Shown here one piece after another: positions 31,891 to 42,446 of a DNA stretch of 64,000 nt. The notes beneath the pieces were generated by a model. That model saw only the letters and a program-made list of their open reading frames with translations. It was not told where the DNA came from and made no database searches. The position numbers and the translations under genes were made by a program. Each line of letters begins with the position of its first letter. Position 1 is the first letter of the stretch. The stretch spans positions 10,711,153 through 10,775,152 of the forward strand of contig CM055094.1 in NCBI GenBank assembly GCA_029204225.1, read 5' to 3'. The stretch is from Diphasiastrum complanatum. Its lineage: Eukaryota; Streptophyta; Lycopodiopsida; Lycopodiales; Lycopodiaceae.

Positions 31891-33100
31891 GCTTTGTATG
31901 TCCATGTGGACATATTGGCTTCTATGTAACATAACTCGTTCGACCTAAAAAACACAATTCATATTTGGGATGATTTGAATTTTTGAGGTAATAGATTGCA
32001 AGTATATTATTGGCTGGCATGTGCAGCCAATGGTTGATTAAATTGCTCAAGTTAACCTCAGGTTCAAGTTATCTTGGGACTCAAAAATAATAGTTATTCC
32101 AACAAAGCATGAAACTATAATGCTTTGGCGCCTATCATGCCTTCAACTCTCATATTGAGATATTCAACATGAGACTCTTCAAGCTATGGTGATGAGAAAG
32201 AGATCAATATCCTTGATCTACTCTAAAAAAAACTTTATAATGAGAAGAAAATGATGGCACATGGATTTTCTGTGAATATCACATGGCTTCTTGGATACTG
32301 ATGCATCCATTGATGAGAGGGGCTTTTGGCCAAAAGAAAAAGGCAAAGTATACATACAGATCTTATTGAAAAGGTCGGATTATTAATTTCAAAGTATCTC
32401 CAAATGGACAAACCATTTTAGAGGTGCTTGTTCAACATGTTTATATGCATTCAGAACTAAATGTGGATGTCGTAAATCCATGTGATATTAAAAAGTGCAA
32501 CTGTAAGTATTTTAATCTTTTGAGTTACTTGTCATTTTTAGCATGTAATTGTATTTGTGAATGAGAACTTATTATGGTGTTGTATTGCAAATCTATATCC
32601 ATCAAATGTACATGAATGGGAATTTGTAATCTCTCTTTCATGATTATAGATGTCATCCATTCAGAAATTGGCAAATTACAATATAGAGGACGAATGGCAA
32701 AAGAACTTGCAGATTCTGGAATATTTATAATGACGCTATATATTCTATATGCAATGGATGATACAAGATCGCTCCACCTTTGTCACGAAGTGCTACACAA
32801 GTTGTGCAAAACTTGCTTGTTAGCAGTCCATGCTCTTGATGTAGAGAAAGCATGTCGCTGAAAGAGAGGTACCTTAACTTTTGAAAAAAAAGTCAGAAAG
32901 ACTAATCTACAACTGTACAAAGAACCTTTCCTATTTATCTAAATTCTAAAATAGGAGAAACACGTTTTATTCACTAATTTGATTTTATGCCTCTGGCGAT
33001 CGTTCAAGCCACAAGAGAACTTAGGGTAAATTAAGCATTGTAGGTTTCTGTTTGTAATGAATTTTGTTATTTTTAGTACTTTTAGTACTATGGTAGTAAT
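31891..33100. other. No gene recognised
   Basis: AT-rich. The 81-codon plus frame at 32616-32861 is not recognised. No LTR or repeat was identified here. Confidence 0.4.
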
Positions 33101-33242
33101 TAGCTACTTTTGGTTTTAATTTGCGACTATAGTTGTTTTTAGATCTTAATTTGTTTCTTTAGCTGATTTTGGTACTTAACTTGGTACTTTAGCTACTTTT
33201 GGTAGTTAATTTGGTACTTTAGCTGCTTTTGATACTTAACTT
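33101..33242. repeat. 30-bp tandem repeat, about 4.7 copies
   Basis: Units begin TTTAGCTACTTTTGGT and end AATTTGGTAC with about 10-25% divergence. They run up to the F LTR at 33243. Confidence 0.8.
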
Positions 33243-34066
33243 TGATGGGGGTAAGGTAGAAGGAAGAACGAGAATGGAGAAGAGAGCAGGAATATTGCAA
33301 AACAACTCTCCCGTTCTAATTGGCTGCTAGGTGCAAAAACAGTCTAATAGACAGCTTATGCTCAAGATAATGAGAGCTATATGTGTTATGATTGCCCAAC
33401 AGGATCTTAAAAATTAATTCATATTCTTAAACAAGAGTACGGTCCACCGAAGAGATTAGAGATGGTTTGTGTGTGGTACTACTGAAATCAAATTCAATGT
33501 GAAGTATAGTTCTAAAATAAATGGAATAGCAGTATAATATCGCGAGTTCCTCAGGCGTCAAAGACAACCATCGTCTAATCAGAAACTGAGGAGTCATAGA
33601 CGTCCGTGTTCTGATCAGAGTGAGTATACAAGCGCGATCAAACAACAATGAAAGTGCATTCAATCACAACAAGCATTCATCTACGTTTTATACAGATAAA
33701 AATGTGCTGCTGCTATATTACACTGAAGCACAATACAAATAACAATCACAACAAAAAATTGACGGCGTAATTGAGAGGCTCAAATAATGCGTCTCATGGA
33801 CGGAGCAACCAACAAAATGTGCTTGGATGATCTATTTATAGATTTCATCCGTGTATTAATTACAATAAATGATTGTCACCTAATTTGGTAAGTCGTTGTA
33901 CTTGGAAGCATATGGCATCTGTGACAACTATACATAGTGTGCACTGTCAATCCATAGGAAATGTTGACGTGGATGAGGGCGTTGCAAATTCTCTCACGTC
34001 GCTTTATAAGAGAAGTGGCTTTCTCTCACTTCGCAAATTTGGGAAGTGGCTTGGAGGCTGAATACA
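33243..34066 (-). mobile_element. LTR of copia family F (longest copy)
   Basis: Plus strand starts TGATGGGGGTAAGG and runs to about GAATACA. It is the reverse complement of the LTR at 28883-29372 and, beyond it, of 45954-46564. I see no internal region on either side and no convincing target duplication, so it is a solo LTR or an element remnant. The high-coordinate edge is approximate. Confidence 0.75.
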
Positions 34067-34569
34067 TTTTTAAATAAACGCACCTTCTATGCCATCATTC
34101 AAGCTACCATCAGCCGCGTTTTCAGCCTAGGGAATCCGTTTTGCCTGATAGCGGCTATCAGTTCTTTACCGAATCTTTTCTTCCTTGCTCATCAGTTTTG
34201 CCTTGTCATTCTGCATCCTGTCTCTTTCCAAACGTTTTTGACCTGCTCATATCCAGACTACAAATATGTAAGCTGCTGCTATGTCTTCATGGAGGCAGCT
34301 GCAAATCGCATCCCGTGCAGCAGGCAAACGAACGGATTATTGCTCCCCACCTACATCGTTTCTGAATCTCTTGTCACTGACGGTCGACCTGACCGAGTTT
34401 GCTATGTTTTAAGCTTTGGTTGCATATGAACACATAAGTCTTTGTTGAAATACCAATTTCAGAGCTAGAAATATAAATCTTACTGCTCAGGATGGAGATA
34501 ATTTTTCTAATAGCCCATGTGTTAGCTGTTTTTCAGCATGCGCCCATCTGCTCCTAAGCCAAGCAACAA

Positions 34570-35745
34570 GTCAAATCTGTGCGAGTCATGTCAAGGTGTT
34601 TTTTGCCTTCTTCCAATCTGTGATCAAATTCCTCAACCTTCAGTCATTTGTGCGAGTCATTCCTACCTGTTTTTTCCATCCTACACCCCTGTGCGAGTCA
34701 TTATTTGACGGTTTTTTGGTAAGCTTCACCATATTGACTATTTTTGCTCAAATAAAGTTGACCATACTCGCACAATACTCACACAAGCTAGTTTTGGGAA
34801 GCTAAGACCTTTTGCGACTTGCCTACCCTTTGTGCGAGTCATTCTAGGGCAGTTCCAGAATTGTGCGAATCATTTCAAGGTCTTTTTGGCTTCTTATGAT
34901 CTGTGAGCGAGGTTTGTTTTGCGAGTCACTTTTGAGGTGTTGTGCGAGTCATTTTTGTCATTATGAGTCTTTACCTCTACCATTATGTTGTGCGAGTCAT
35001 TTTTGTGTTGTGCGAGCTAATTCTGTGTTGTACGAGTCATTTTTGGAGTTGCGCGAGTCATTTTTTGAATTGTGCGAGTCATTTTTTGAATTGTGCGAGT
35101 CATTCTTTAGGTGTGCGAGTTATTTTTGTCAATTCTGAGTCATTACCTCTACCATTATCTGCTGTGCGAGTCATTTTTTGCCTTCTTCTAATCTGTGAGC
35201 GAATTCCTTACCCTTCAGCCAATTGTGCGAGTTCCTGCAGCAGGGTGTGCGAGTTCTTCAACATTTAAACAGTTGTGCGAGTAGCTCAGGTATGTTGTGC
35301 AAGTAGGTGAGATCTTCACCAAAGTCCTCTGTGAGTAGGTTGTGTATGCAACATGTGCGAGTAGTGTGCGAGTAGTAAGTTCCCGTGTGCGTGTGCAAGT
35401 CATTTCCAGGTCTGTGCGAGTCATCTTTCGACTCTGTGCGAGTCATTTTGAATTGTTCCCCTATGCGAGTCATTTCTAGTTCTTTCGGGAATCCTTCAAC
35501 CATGTGCGAGTCATCTTCCAACTCTATTCGAGTCATCTTTTCAACCCCGTGCGAGTCATTTTGACTTGTTTTGTGCAAGAATCTGCCCTCAGCTATTGTT
35601 AGGCATTGTAGGATATTGTGCAGATTCTGTGCAAATGGATTTTGGTTTTCCTTATGATATTCTATGAACAGCTTTCCATTAAACCAACCATTCACTTTCC
35701 ATTGACTGTGCGAGTTCATAAACCTTCCGAGTCAAGTATGCGGGT
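34570..35745 (+). repeat. Dispersed-motif field: GTGCGAGTCATT, about 30 copies
   Basis: Within about 1.17 kb the 8-mer GTGCGAGT occurs about 20 times exactly, for example near 34577, 34649, 34689, 34830, 34942, 34989, 35075, 35093, 35164, 35414, 35436, 35502 and 35549. About ten one-mismatch forms also occur. The usual extension is CATTTT, in places CATCTT, TC or AGT. Nearly all are in the same orientation; one reversed copy lies near 34769. Spacing is irregular (about 11 to 150 bp) and the spacers differ, so this is not a simple tandem satellite. No protein is recognised in either strand. The minus frames only read TRT/MTRT-type repeats. Confidence 0.88.
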
Positions 35746-36429
35746 ACTCACACTCAGGTCAACTATGCTTAATTTCGGCCGCGGTATTTCAGCAAGTAAA
35801 CCACTCACCCAACATGAAAATCGATGTGTGGTAAGCTGATCTACCCTCTAATGAAGTGGGCAAGTACCTTGAGACCAACCAGTACAACATTTAAAAAAAA
35901 AAACTCCCAAATAAGGTAAGAAATCCTAGAACAAACCTGTAGAAATATCATCAAGTGCAAAATCCTTGATCTTTCTCAAAATAGAACTATCTAGTACTCA
36001 CATAGCGTATTTTTGGCAAGATCTGGACTTGTTTGAGTTCCCAAGCATGCATGTGAATTCTATCCAGAGAGGTCCACTTATGATCACAACCATCATTTCA
36101 AGCACTTGAAACTTAATAAAATCCTCTAAGATCAACATCATATGGTTCAACTCAAGAAAATCCGACCTCTTGCAGATACACTTTGCACCTAGAATTGTAC
36201 ATATCCATCTTCCATTGCCGACAATCCTATCACGATGAATCTGGTTTGATAGCCTTAGGCATCTCTGGCAGGGAACGCCTTAGAATTGTCCTAGTAGGAA
36301 GCCATAGATCCGTCACGATAAGTTTGCCAAATCTGTTGATATCATCATCCATCACCCATCACCTAAGTGCATAGAATATATGCTAGATCACGATGTCAAC
36401 AAGTGTAGATCAACAGCCTTCGCGAGTGG
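35746..36429. other. No gene recognised
   Basis: Possibly the leader of the gypsy gag relic that follows. No LTR edge or primer site is visible. Confidence 0.35.
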
Positions 36430-36820
36430 CAAAGGGGATTCCACAAATCGATACACCGAAGTATGATGAGAACTCAGACCCAGTTCGTTGGAGACAGCTC
36501 GAACACTGAAAAGTTAAGACTGTTCCTAATGATTCTACAAGGCAATGTGAAAGAGTGGTATTTAAATCTAGAGAGCCTGAATATCGAGTCATGGAAAACC
36601 ATAGGAAAAGCTCTCACCACAAGCTTTTAACCATGCAAGCTCACTCAAAGCCCTTTCATCCAATTGACTAAGATCAAAATGAGGTGCAGAGAGTCCGTAC
36701 GCAACTACATTGAGCATTTTAAACGTCTCAAGGTAGAGTGTGTTGAAGATAAAATCATTGAGAAAATGGACATTAAATTATTCCTAGTCAAGTTACCCAA
36801 GGCCATTAGACCCCTATAAC
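36430..36820 (+). pseudogene. Ty3/gypsy gag fragment
   Basis: After a shift from PKYDENSDPVRW the plus frame reads EKLRLFLMILQGNVKEWYLN, LESLNIESWKTIGKALTT, a stop, then KIKMRCRESVRNYIEHFKRL and MDIKLFLVKLPKAI. This is the retrotransposon gag core (usual form ...GxAxxWxxxL...SWxxL...). Stops show that it is dead. It ends abruptly before the H LTR fragment at 36880. Confidence 0.72.
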
Positions 36821-36879
36821 TAACATAGATAACTTTTTTGCATTTCTCACAATGCTCATGATTCTCAAAAGTAATTTTT

Positions 36880-37193
36880 ATTGCATGTCTGTGTGACGGA
36901 TATAGGCAGGAGGACTGCATGAAGAGGTGTGATCTATTTATAGTTGACTTGCATGGTTATATGCACAGGACTCTACTCTCTATTTAAGGAGGTGGGGATT
37001 CTCCCATCGACATATTGGGTTTAGGTTACTAGGTTCTCTCTTCTCCTCTTGCTTCACATGGCATGGCTTGGGGGCTAGAACCAATTTTGATCTAGGATTG
37101 GTTGGGCAGTTTGGCTCCATAGTCTCTCTTATTGTGTTATCCTATCCTCATCTTAGAGGCAATCCTATTTGGTTCTTACATTGGTATCAGAGC
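36880..37193 (+). mobile_element. LTR of family H, 3' part, with primer site
   Basis: Matches the second half of 61225-61703 (words TTGCATGTCTGTGTGAC, CATATTGGGT, TCACATGGCATGGCTTGGGG). It ends TTCTTACA at 37180, one base before the primer site TGGTATCAGAGC at 37182-37193. About 150 bp of leader-like sequence follow with no gag. Confidence 0.82.
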
Positions 37194-37399
37194 ACGACTA
37201 AGATGCGGTCTTGGATGGGAGTTGGAGGCAAGCTCTACATCAGGTTGGAAGATGAAAGCACTTGGATTCAAATCTCGAATGAAGTGCTGATTTCTCGAGG
37301 GAAGTTTAGAATTGGAGTTCTAAATCTTTCAGCTTTTCAAAGTTTGTGATAGAGTGCCCTTCTACACATTCACTTTTGATAATGATGCTAAAAAATTAG

Positions 37400-38400
37400 T
37401 ATAGAGTTGCAGTACTAAAAAGACTGAAACAAACTACAAATACGACGAATTAAAAAAAAAAAGAACCAAATGTTCTAGATTCTAAAATAAAAATGGTACA
37501 CACTATAAATCTCAGTAGACCAATTTGGATGAAAATGAGACACGAGGTATTAAAGAATCTATAATGGTAGTTTGTTGTATCAAAATTGTTACATGATAAG
37601 GTCTAGTGGTACCAATACAAACATTCAATACAAATATTCAAACATTCATATACAGGCAAACGATTTCGTTGCTTCAATGTTAAAACAAAAAAGCAAACCA
37701 ACATGTACCAACAAGTACCAATAGTATCAAACTTTGGTAGTCTTAGGTTTCAAAAAATGTCAAAATGCAGTTGGACATAATTTCCTTGATGTTGCACATT
37801 GCACGTTGAATAGCTGTTTATAAGCTTTTTAGAGTACTAAAGTACCACAGATAAAATAATCAGTCATGCAAAAACTACCGCAAGTTTCAAAGTACAAAAC
37901 AGTAGTTTTGAAAACACCTAAAATATCACAAGTATCAAAAGTTCCAAAATATTAAAAGCACCAAACAGCTAAATGCTAGTAGATCAAAATGTACCAAAAT
38001 GTTGCAAACAACAAATTGAAAAAACGTTTAAAAACTACCAAAACTATCAAAAGCACCAAAGAGCAATAAACAACAGTACTTTCTGCACACCAGAAGTACA
38101 AAATGTTCCATGAGGTCCAAATATACAAAAGAAAAAATATTTGAAAAGAATATAGAGTACCAAAAGTACCAAAATATATCTTACACAAATTTTCATAAGT
38201 ACCAAATAGAAAATAAATAGTTGTTTATAAGCTTCTACAAGTACCAATGGTTCCAAAAGTCCAAAAGAACAAAATATCAGTTGAGTAAAAACTACAAAAC
38301 AGTTCCAAACAACAAGAGGTGGAGTGTGTATTCGTAGAACCAAAGAACATGAGTATCAAAGATCAGTTTCAGTAGTGCAAAAGGACAGTAGTACCAAGAA
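37400..38400. repeat. TACCAAAA-rich degenerate field
   Basis: About 1 kb dense in short words of the type GTACCAAAA, CTACCAAAA and GTTCCAAAA at irregular spacing in AT-rich DNA. The reverse complement, TTTTGGTAC, is the core of the 30-bp tandem repeat at 33101-33242. No protein recognised; minus frames here are Phe/Tyr/Leu-rich low-complexity shadows. Confidence 0.6.
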
Positions 38401-38570
38401 AATGGAAATCCAAAAACAAGATCCTGAGTGTCGTCAAGAAGATATACTGGATGTCTGACAACACTCTTTCTTCCAATCCTCTGTCGGCATATGTCTTTTT
38501 TGTTGGGGGACACTCAAGTTTCTGAGCTCCAAAAGGCATACACCAGTTCCTTGACCTGAGCCATGATTAT

Positions 38571-39275
38571 TGTGAAAGTACTGTACTTTAGGACCATAAA
38601 TGGATCTACAAAAGATCCACAAGAGTGATTGGATGCTTGCTTAACAATCTATCAAAAAACTAGACACAAAAAAGTTGATCTAGATTGGCAAATTGACAAA
38701 CAACAAGCATTAACAATCAAAAGCATTGATAAACATTGAAATCCGAGACCACACGTGTGTACTACAGGCTGTAGTACGGCCTTCAACCTGAGAAACAAGT
38801 AGAAATTGATTTGGTTTCATTTGGATCACAAAAGCTCAATGTACATAGTGAACTAGCTTGAGATTGCCAATGAGCTCCAAAAATTTTCTATCTTATCACT
38901 ATGGAGAGAGGGAATACATAGCAAATTCGACTTCCTTCTTGAAGTTAGGTGGATTTCCAGCATGTAATAAGGAAGTTAACTCACTCTCCTTGACCTAAAA
39001 TGAAACCCTAGTCTATTTCCTAGAGTTATGCTTGATAGGTAGCTAGTTGGTCAAATTTTCACCTTAAACTTAGGTGTAGGTCCTATAAAGTAGGGATGAT
39101 CACCAAATAGACATGACCAACTCTCTTGACTTGACCTAACCTACATTAGGATGGGTTTCCCACGTGGCATCATGGCCTCACATGTGTGGGACCCACTTGT
39201 GTACACAATTTACACTATTCTACATGGTTTTTTTTTTATCAAGCTAGATTTGCCAATTTTTGGCAATTCTTCACA
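38571..39275 (-). repeat. 3' LTR of element C
   Basis: 705 bp; on the minus strand it starts TGTGAAGAATTGCC and ends TACTTTCACA. It contains CACACGTGTG, CACATGTGTGG and CCCACGTGG palindromic words. Confidence 0.94.
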
Positions 39276-39484
39276 CTCCTCCTCAAATTTAGCTTGATCT
39301 ATTTACAACTCTCTTGATAGATGAATGAAAGCTTTTAGAAGTGTCTAAAAAATCCAGCTACAAACAAGGAACTTTTGAGACTCCAATAGAGAATGATGTC
39401 CATGAAGGATCTTTCACCACCTCTTAGAGGATCCCTTACAAGATGTTCCATAATGTGTCTATATACATGTAGCACACTTCAAAA

Positions 39485-39694
39485 CTAAACATCATGCCAA
39501 ACCATGGATTCCAAGGCATTTTGTGCACTTGAAGATACATCAATTAAAATATTAAGTGCATAAATAATGTTGCCAAAGACAACTTGCCTTGCTTGATTCA
39601 TATGATTGAGCCTAGATGGCTCCATCTTGATACTCAAGATTCTTCTTGGAGTCCTCGGGTCTTGAGCTTGATCCTCCACTTGACTTGACTCCAA
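39485..39694 (-). pseudogene. Element C: remnant between integrase end and RT
   Basis: A 69-codon minus frame (MESSQVEDQAQDPRTPRRIL, MEPSRLNHMNQARQVVFGNI, AQNALESMVWHDV) continues the main C frame after its stop at 39707. It resembles the acidic linker before copia RT; everything from the RT core onward is missing. D carries the same SSQVEEQAQDPRTPRRTLSI stretch. Confidence 0.6.
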
Positions 39695-39706
39695 AACATC
39701 AATGAA

Positions 39707-41092
39707 TCAAATAAGGTGGTGATCCAAAGGTTCTTCTTCAAGTTTACAAATCTTCCACTCTTGAAAGATCACATTTCCACCATTGACAAATTCTTTGGTT
39801 GAAAACAAGTAGATTCTACAATCTCTACTTGAAGAGCAAAACACTACCTTTATTCCTATCATTGAAATAGGATAATCTTTGGTCCTTACATTGGAATGAT
39901 CATGCACAAAGCATGTGGACACAAAGATTTCCAAAGCAAATGATGTTTCATCTTTCATGACTCTATTCAAACTATTACAAAAATAGTTATCCAATGAAAT
40001 TGCTTTATCAACAACAAATGTAGATTTCAAAGCATCCCATTTCATTGTCTTGTCATACAAAGTAATAAACACCATGGATCTTAAAGGTAAGAAACAAGTC
40101 ACCTCATGTCTACTAATACTTTCCAAAAAGTATTCAAAGATAGTAGACTCTCCAATGCTCACCACCCTTGCAAGATGCACACTTGAATGGACAATTTGCA
40201 TGCAATTTGATGACTCGGCCATTGTCATTGAGGACTCCCTTGGAACTCTCATGCTTTGAGGCTGATCCTCAAGATCTTCCTCCTTTTGATGCTCCTCCTC
40301 AATGCAAGCAAGATCACACTTTGCCAAGATCTCCTCTTGAGTGATCTCCTCCTTTGCCAAGCTCATTCTTTCAAAAGCAACACTAGCTTCCAACTTAAAC
40401 AATCTTCCATGTTTAAATCCCTTTGCAATGCAAACATCATTCTTCAAGATGAAGCAAATACCATGTTTAAAGTGGACATCCAAACCAATTTCTAAGAGTA
40501 GACCAACACTAAGCATATTCTTGGTGATTGATGGTACATAAAGGACATTTTCTAGATCCATGCATTTTGAGGATTCTAGACACAAAGAGATGGTGCCAAC
40601 ACCATCTATCCTACACTCTTCATCATTTGCAGTAAAGACAAACTTTTTAGTATCATTGAATGAGTGTAAGGTTGAGAAAAAGTCCTTTTCACAAGACATG
40701 TGGGAGCTAGCCCCATTGTCGATCCACCAATTGTCTCTTGAACTGCTATTGCTTGTTGGTGAGGATGTAGATGCCATCAAGAATACATCTACTTCATCCT
40801 CCTCCTCCTCCTTTGCAAGGTTTCCTTGTTTGTCCTCCTCCACTTGTGCTCTTAGCCTCTTGTAGCATTCAGATGCATAATGCCCCTTCTTTCCACAAAA
40901 GAAGCATTTTTGCTTTGACTTGTCCTTTGAGCTTGATGCATCATCCTGTTCTTTGGCCTCCTTTAGATGCTTCTTCTTTCCATTGGTCTTCTTTTTTACC
41001 TTGAATGAGAAATTGGCTTTCTCATCACCATCCTGCAACGACAAGGAACTCATCCTAGATTTTGCATGGAGCATCCTACACTCTTCAACCAC
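39707..41092 (-). CDS. Element C gag C-term, protease and unrecognised tail (461 codons)
   Basis: Open frame of a Ty1/copia-type polyprotein. In order: a Lys-rich stretch; zinc knuckle CFFCGKKGHYASEC (about residues 63-76); an acidic EEEEDEVDVF; protease-like WWIDNGASSHMS (about residue 123; Asn in place of the usual Ser after the catalytic Asp); ENVLYVPSITKNMLSVGLLL; FKHGRLFKLE. The next 170 residues or so (CIEEEHQKEEDLEDQPQSMR ... DKAISLDNYFCNSLNRVMKD) match no copia domain that I know. The frame ends with CRIYLFSTKEFVNGGNVIFQ, like the C-terminal end of integrase. A one-base shift near 41095-41105 separates it from the gag frame upstream. It may be translated or may be a recently broken relic. 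Confidence 0.8.
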   Translation of the reverse strand: MVEECRMLHAKSRMSSLSLQDGDEKANFSFKVKKKTNGKKKHLKEAKEQDDASSSKDKSKQKCFFCGKKGHYASECYKRLRAQVEEDKQGNLAKEEEEDEVDVFLMASTSSPTSNSSSRDNWWIDNGASSHMSCEKDFFSTLHSFNDTKKFVFTANDEECRIDGVGTISLCLESSKCMDLENVLYVPSITKNMLSVGLLLEIGLDVHFKHGICFILKNDVCIAKGFKHGRLFKLEASVAFERMSLAKEEITQEEILAKCDLACIEEEHQKEEDLEDQPQSMRVPRESSMTMAESSNCMQIVHSSVHLARVVSIGESTIFEYFLESISRHEVTCFLPLRSMVFITLYDKTMKWDALKSTFVVDKAISLDNYFCNSLNRVMKDETSFALEIFVSTCFVHDHSNVRTKDYPISMIGIKVVFCSSSRDCRIYLFSTKEFVNGGNVIFQEWKICKLEEEPLDHHLI

Positions 41093-41664
41093 TGATACAC
41101 TGTGAAGTTTTCTATAGTTGGCAAAGTGTCTTGGATGGCAAGACTTTGGACCAAATTTGCAAAGTCATCTCCTAGACCATTAAGGACAATTTGTACAAGC
41201 TCTCCATCATGAATCTTCTCTCCAATGGAAGCCAATTCCCTATTTAGAGACTTGATTCTAAGTACATAATCCTGTGCACTCTCCTCACTTCTCCTCATGC
41301 TTTGCAAAATATGATTTCTAAGCATGAGTACTCTTGAAGTGTTACTAGATTCATAGATTGATTTTAAAGACTCCCAAGCCTCTTTAGCACTAGTACATGC
41401 TGATACTTCTCTCAACAAATCATTGCTCTCATTCATCTTCACACAATGAAGTGCAAGCCTAGATCTCTTCTTGTATCTAGCTAACTCCTGTGCACCTAGA
41501 GGTTCATCTTCATCTTCAATCAAGAACTCATCAAGGTCTTGGATCACCAAGAGTGACTCCATCCTAACTTTCCAAATAGCATAATTTGTAGAATTCAATC
41601 TCTCACTAGTTTCTAGAAGGTATGCTCCAGCAGATCCCATCTTACTAGTGACTTCTACAAACAA
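41050..41664 (-). CDS. Element C gag N-terminal domain (204 codons)
   Basis: Capsid-like UBN2/gag domain of copia elements. It reads LLETSERLNSTNYAIWKVRM (the YxxWK block), DLDEFLIEDEDEPLG, SRLALHCVKMNESNDLL, AKEAWESLKSIYESSNTSRV, RRSEESAQDYVLRIKSLNRE and GELVQIVLNGLGDDFANLVQ, in canonical order and without stops. The likely start is the ATG at 41664 or the internal MGSAGAY. It runs out of frame at TIENFTV, where the next frame (41092, minus) takes over, so one indel disrupts gag. Confidence 0.85.
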   Translation of the reverse strand: MFVEVTSKMGSAGAYLLETSERLNSTNYAIWKVRMESLLVIQDLDEFLIEDEDEPLGAQELARYKKRSRLALHCVKMNESNDLLREVSACTSAKEAWESLKSIYESSNTSRVLMLRNHILQSMRRSEESAQDYVLRIKSLNRELASIGEKIHDGELVQIVLNGLGDDFANLVQSLAIQDTLPTIENFTVYQWLKSVGCSMQNLG

Positions 41665-42007
41665 GAAATAGATTTGATTGACTTGAAACTCACAAAGGTC
41701 TCACACTTGCAGTGTTTCACTCAAATTTGATTTCTATTCCAAAAAATGGACTTATAATCACAGTTCTATCACTCCCTCACAAAGCTGGAATGAAGATAAG
41801 ATGAAGTGAAAACTACTTTCAAACAAATCTTGCCAAGAAATGGATTTGATTGTCTCTAGAAACTCACTAAGGTCTCTCCCTTGTAGTTTTTCACTCAAAT
41901 TAGATTTCTAATCCAACAAATGGACTTATAATCTCAGTTCTAGCACTCCCTCACAAAGTTGGAATGAAGATAAGATGATGTGAAATCTACTTACAATCAA
42001 ATCTTGC
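41664..42007 (-). repeat. 171-bp tandem duplication in the leader of C
   Basis: Two adjacent copies (41664-41834 and 41835-42007) share AGAAATRGATTTGATTG, ATGGACTTATAATC and GGAATGAAGATAAGATGA and are perhaps 88-90% alike. They lie between the primer site and gag. Confidence 0.78.
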
Positions 42008-42446
42008 CAAATTTGGCTATTTTTGGACAAAAAAAATGACTTAATCTCTTTCTTCCTTCTTGGTGTACTTTCAAGACCTGTTTTTAACCTTAATAGGACC
42101 TAAACTCAGCCTAGATTAATCAGATTCCATGAAACAAATTCAAATCTAATCAATGGCAAATGATCTTGGTAGATTATCCTAGGATCTCCACCAAAAATTA
42201 CACCAATAGCTCATAAATTGAATTTTTTTGGATCAAATGAATACCATGCATTAAATGCAGGTTAAGAGGTTCCCACACATGTGGACAGTACGGATTTGGA
42301 CCCCTACCAAGTTTGGGATCAAATCTCCTCACCAAAATCAAGATTCTAGCTTGCCCTCTCAATACTAGTTTTTCGCACCAAAACTTGCTAAAAATGGATT
42401 TGCATTAGATCAATGGCTTATGCTCTTGTACTTGGCTCTGATACCA

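Noticed and set aside
32616-32861. 81-codon plus frame as a host exon
   Set aside because: Composition is protein-like but I find no partner exon, conserved motif or splice pair that I could defend.
33243-34066. Solo LTR F with target duplication
   Set aside because: Flanking pentamers (AACTT or TTTGA against TTTTT) do not match under any boundary that I tried, so I do not claim a clean solo LTR.
34046-34429. 127-codon plus frame beside the F LTR
   Set aside because: Overlaps the LTR edge, Phe/Leu/Ser-rich, nothing recognisable.
35215-35719. Thr/Arg-rich minus frames in the motif field as a real repeat protein
   Set aside because: The peptide repeats mirror the DNA motif but change phase with the irregular spacing. 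Frames end arbitrarily.
34570-35745. CRISPR-like array reading of the GTGCGAGTCATT field
   Set aside because: Repeat unit too short, spacing irregular, spacers not unit length, and the setting is a eukaryotic nuclear genome.
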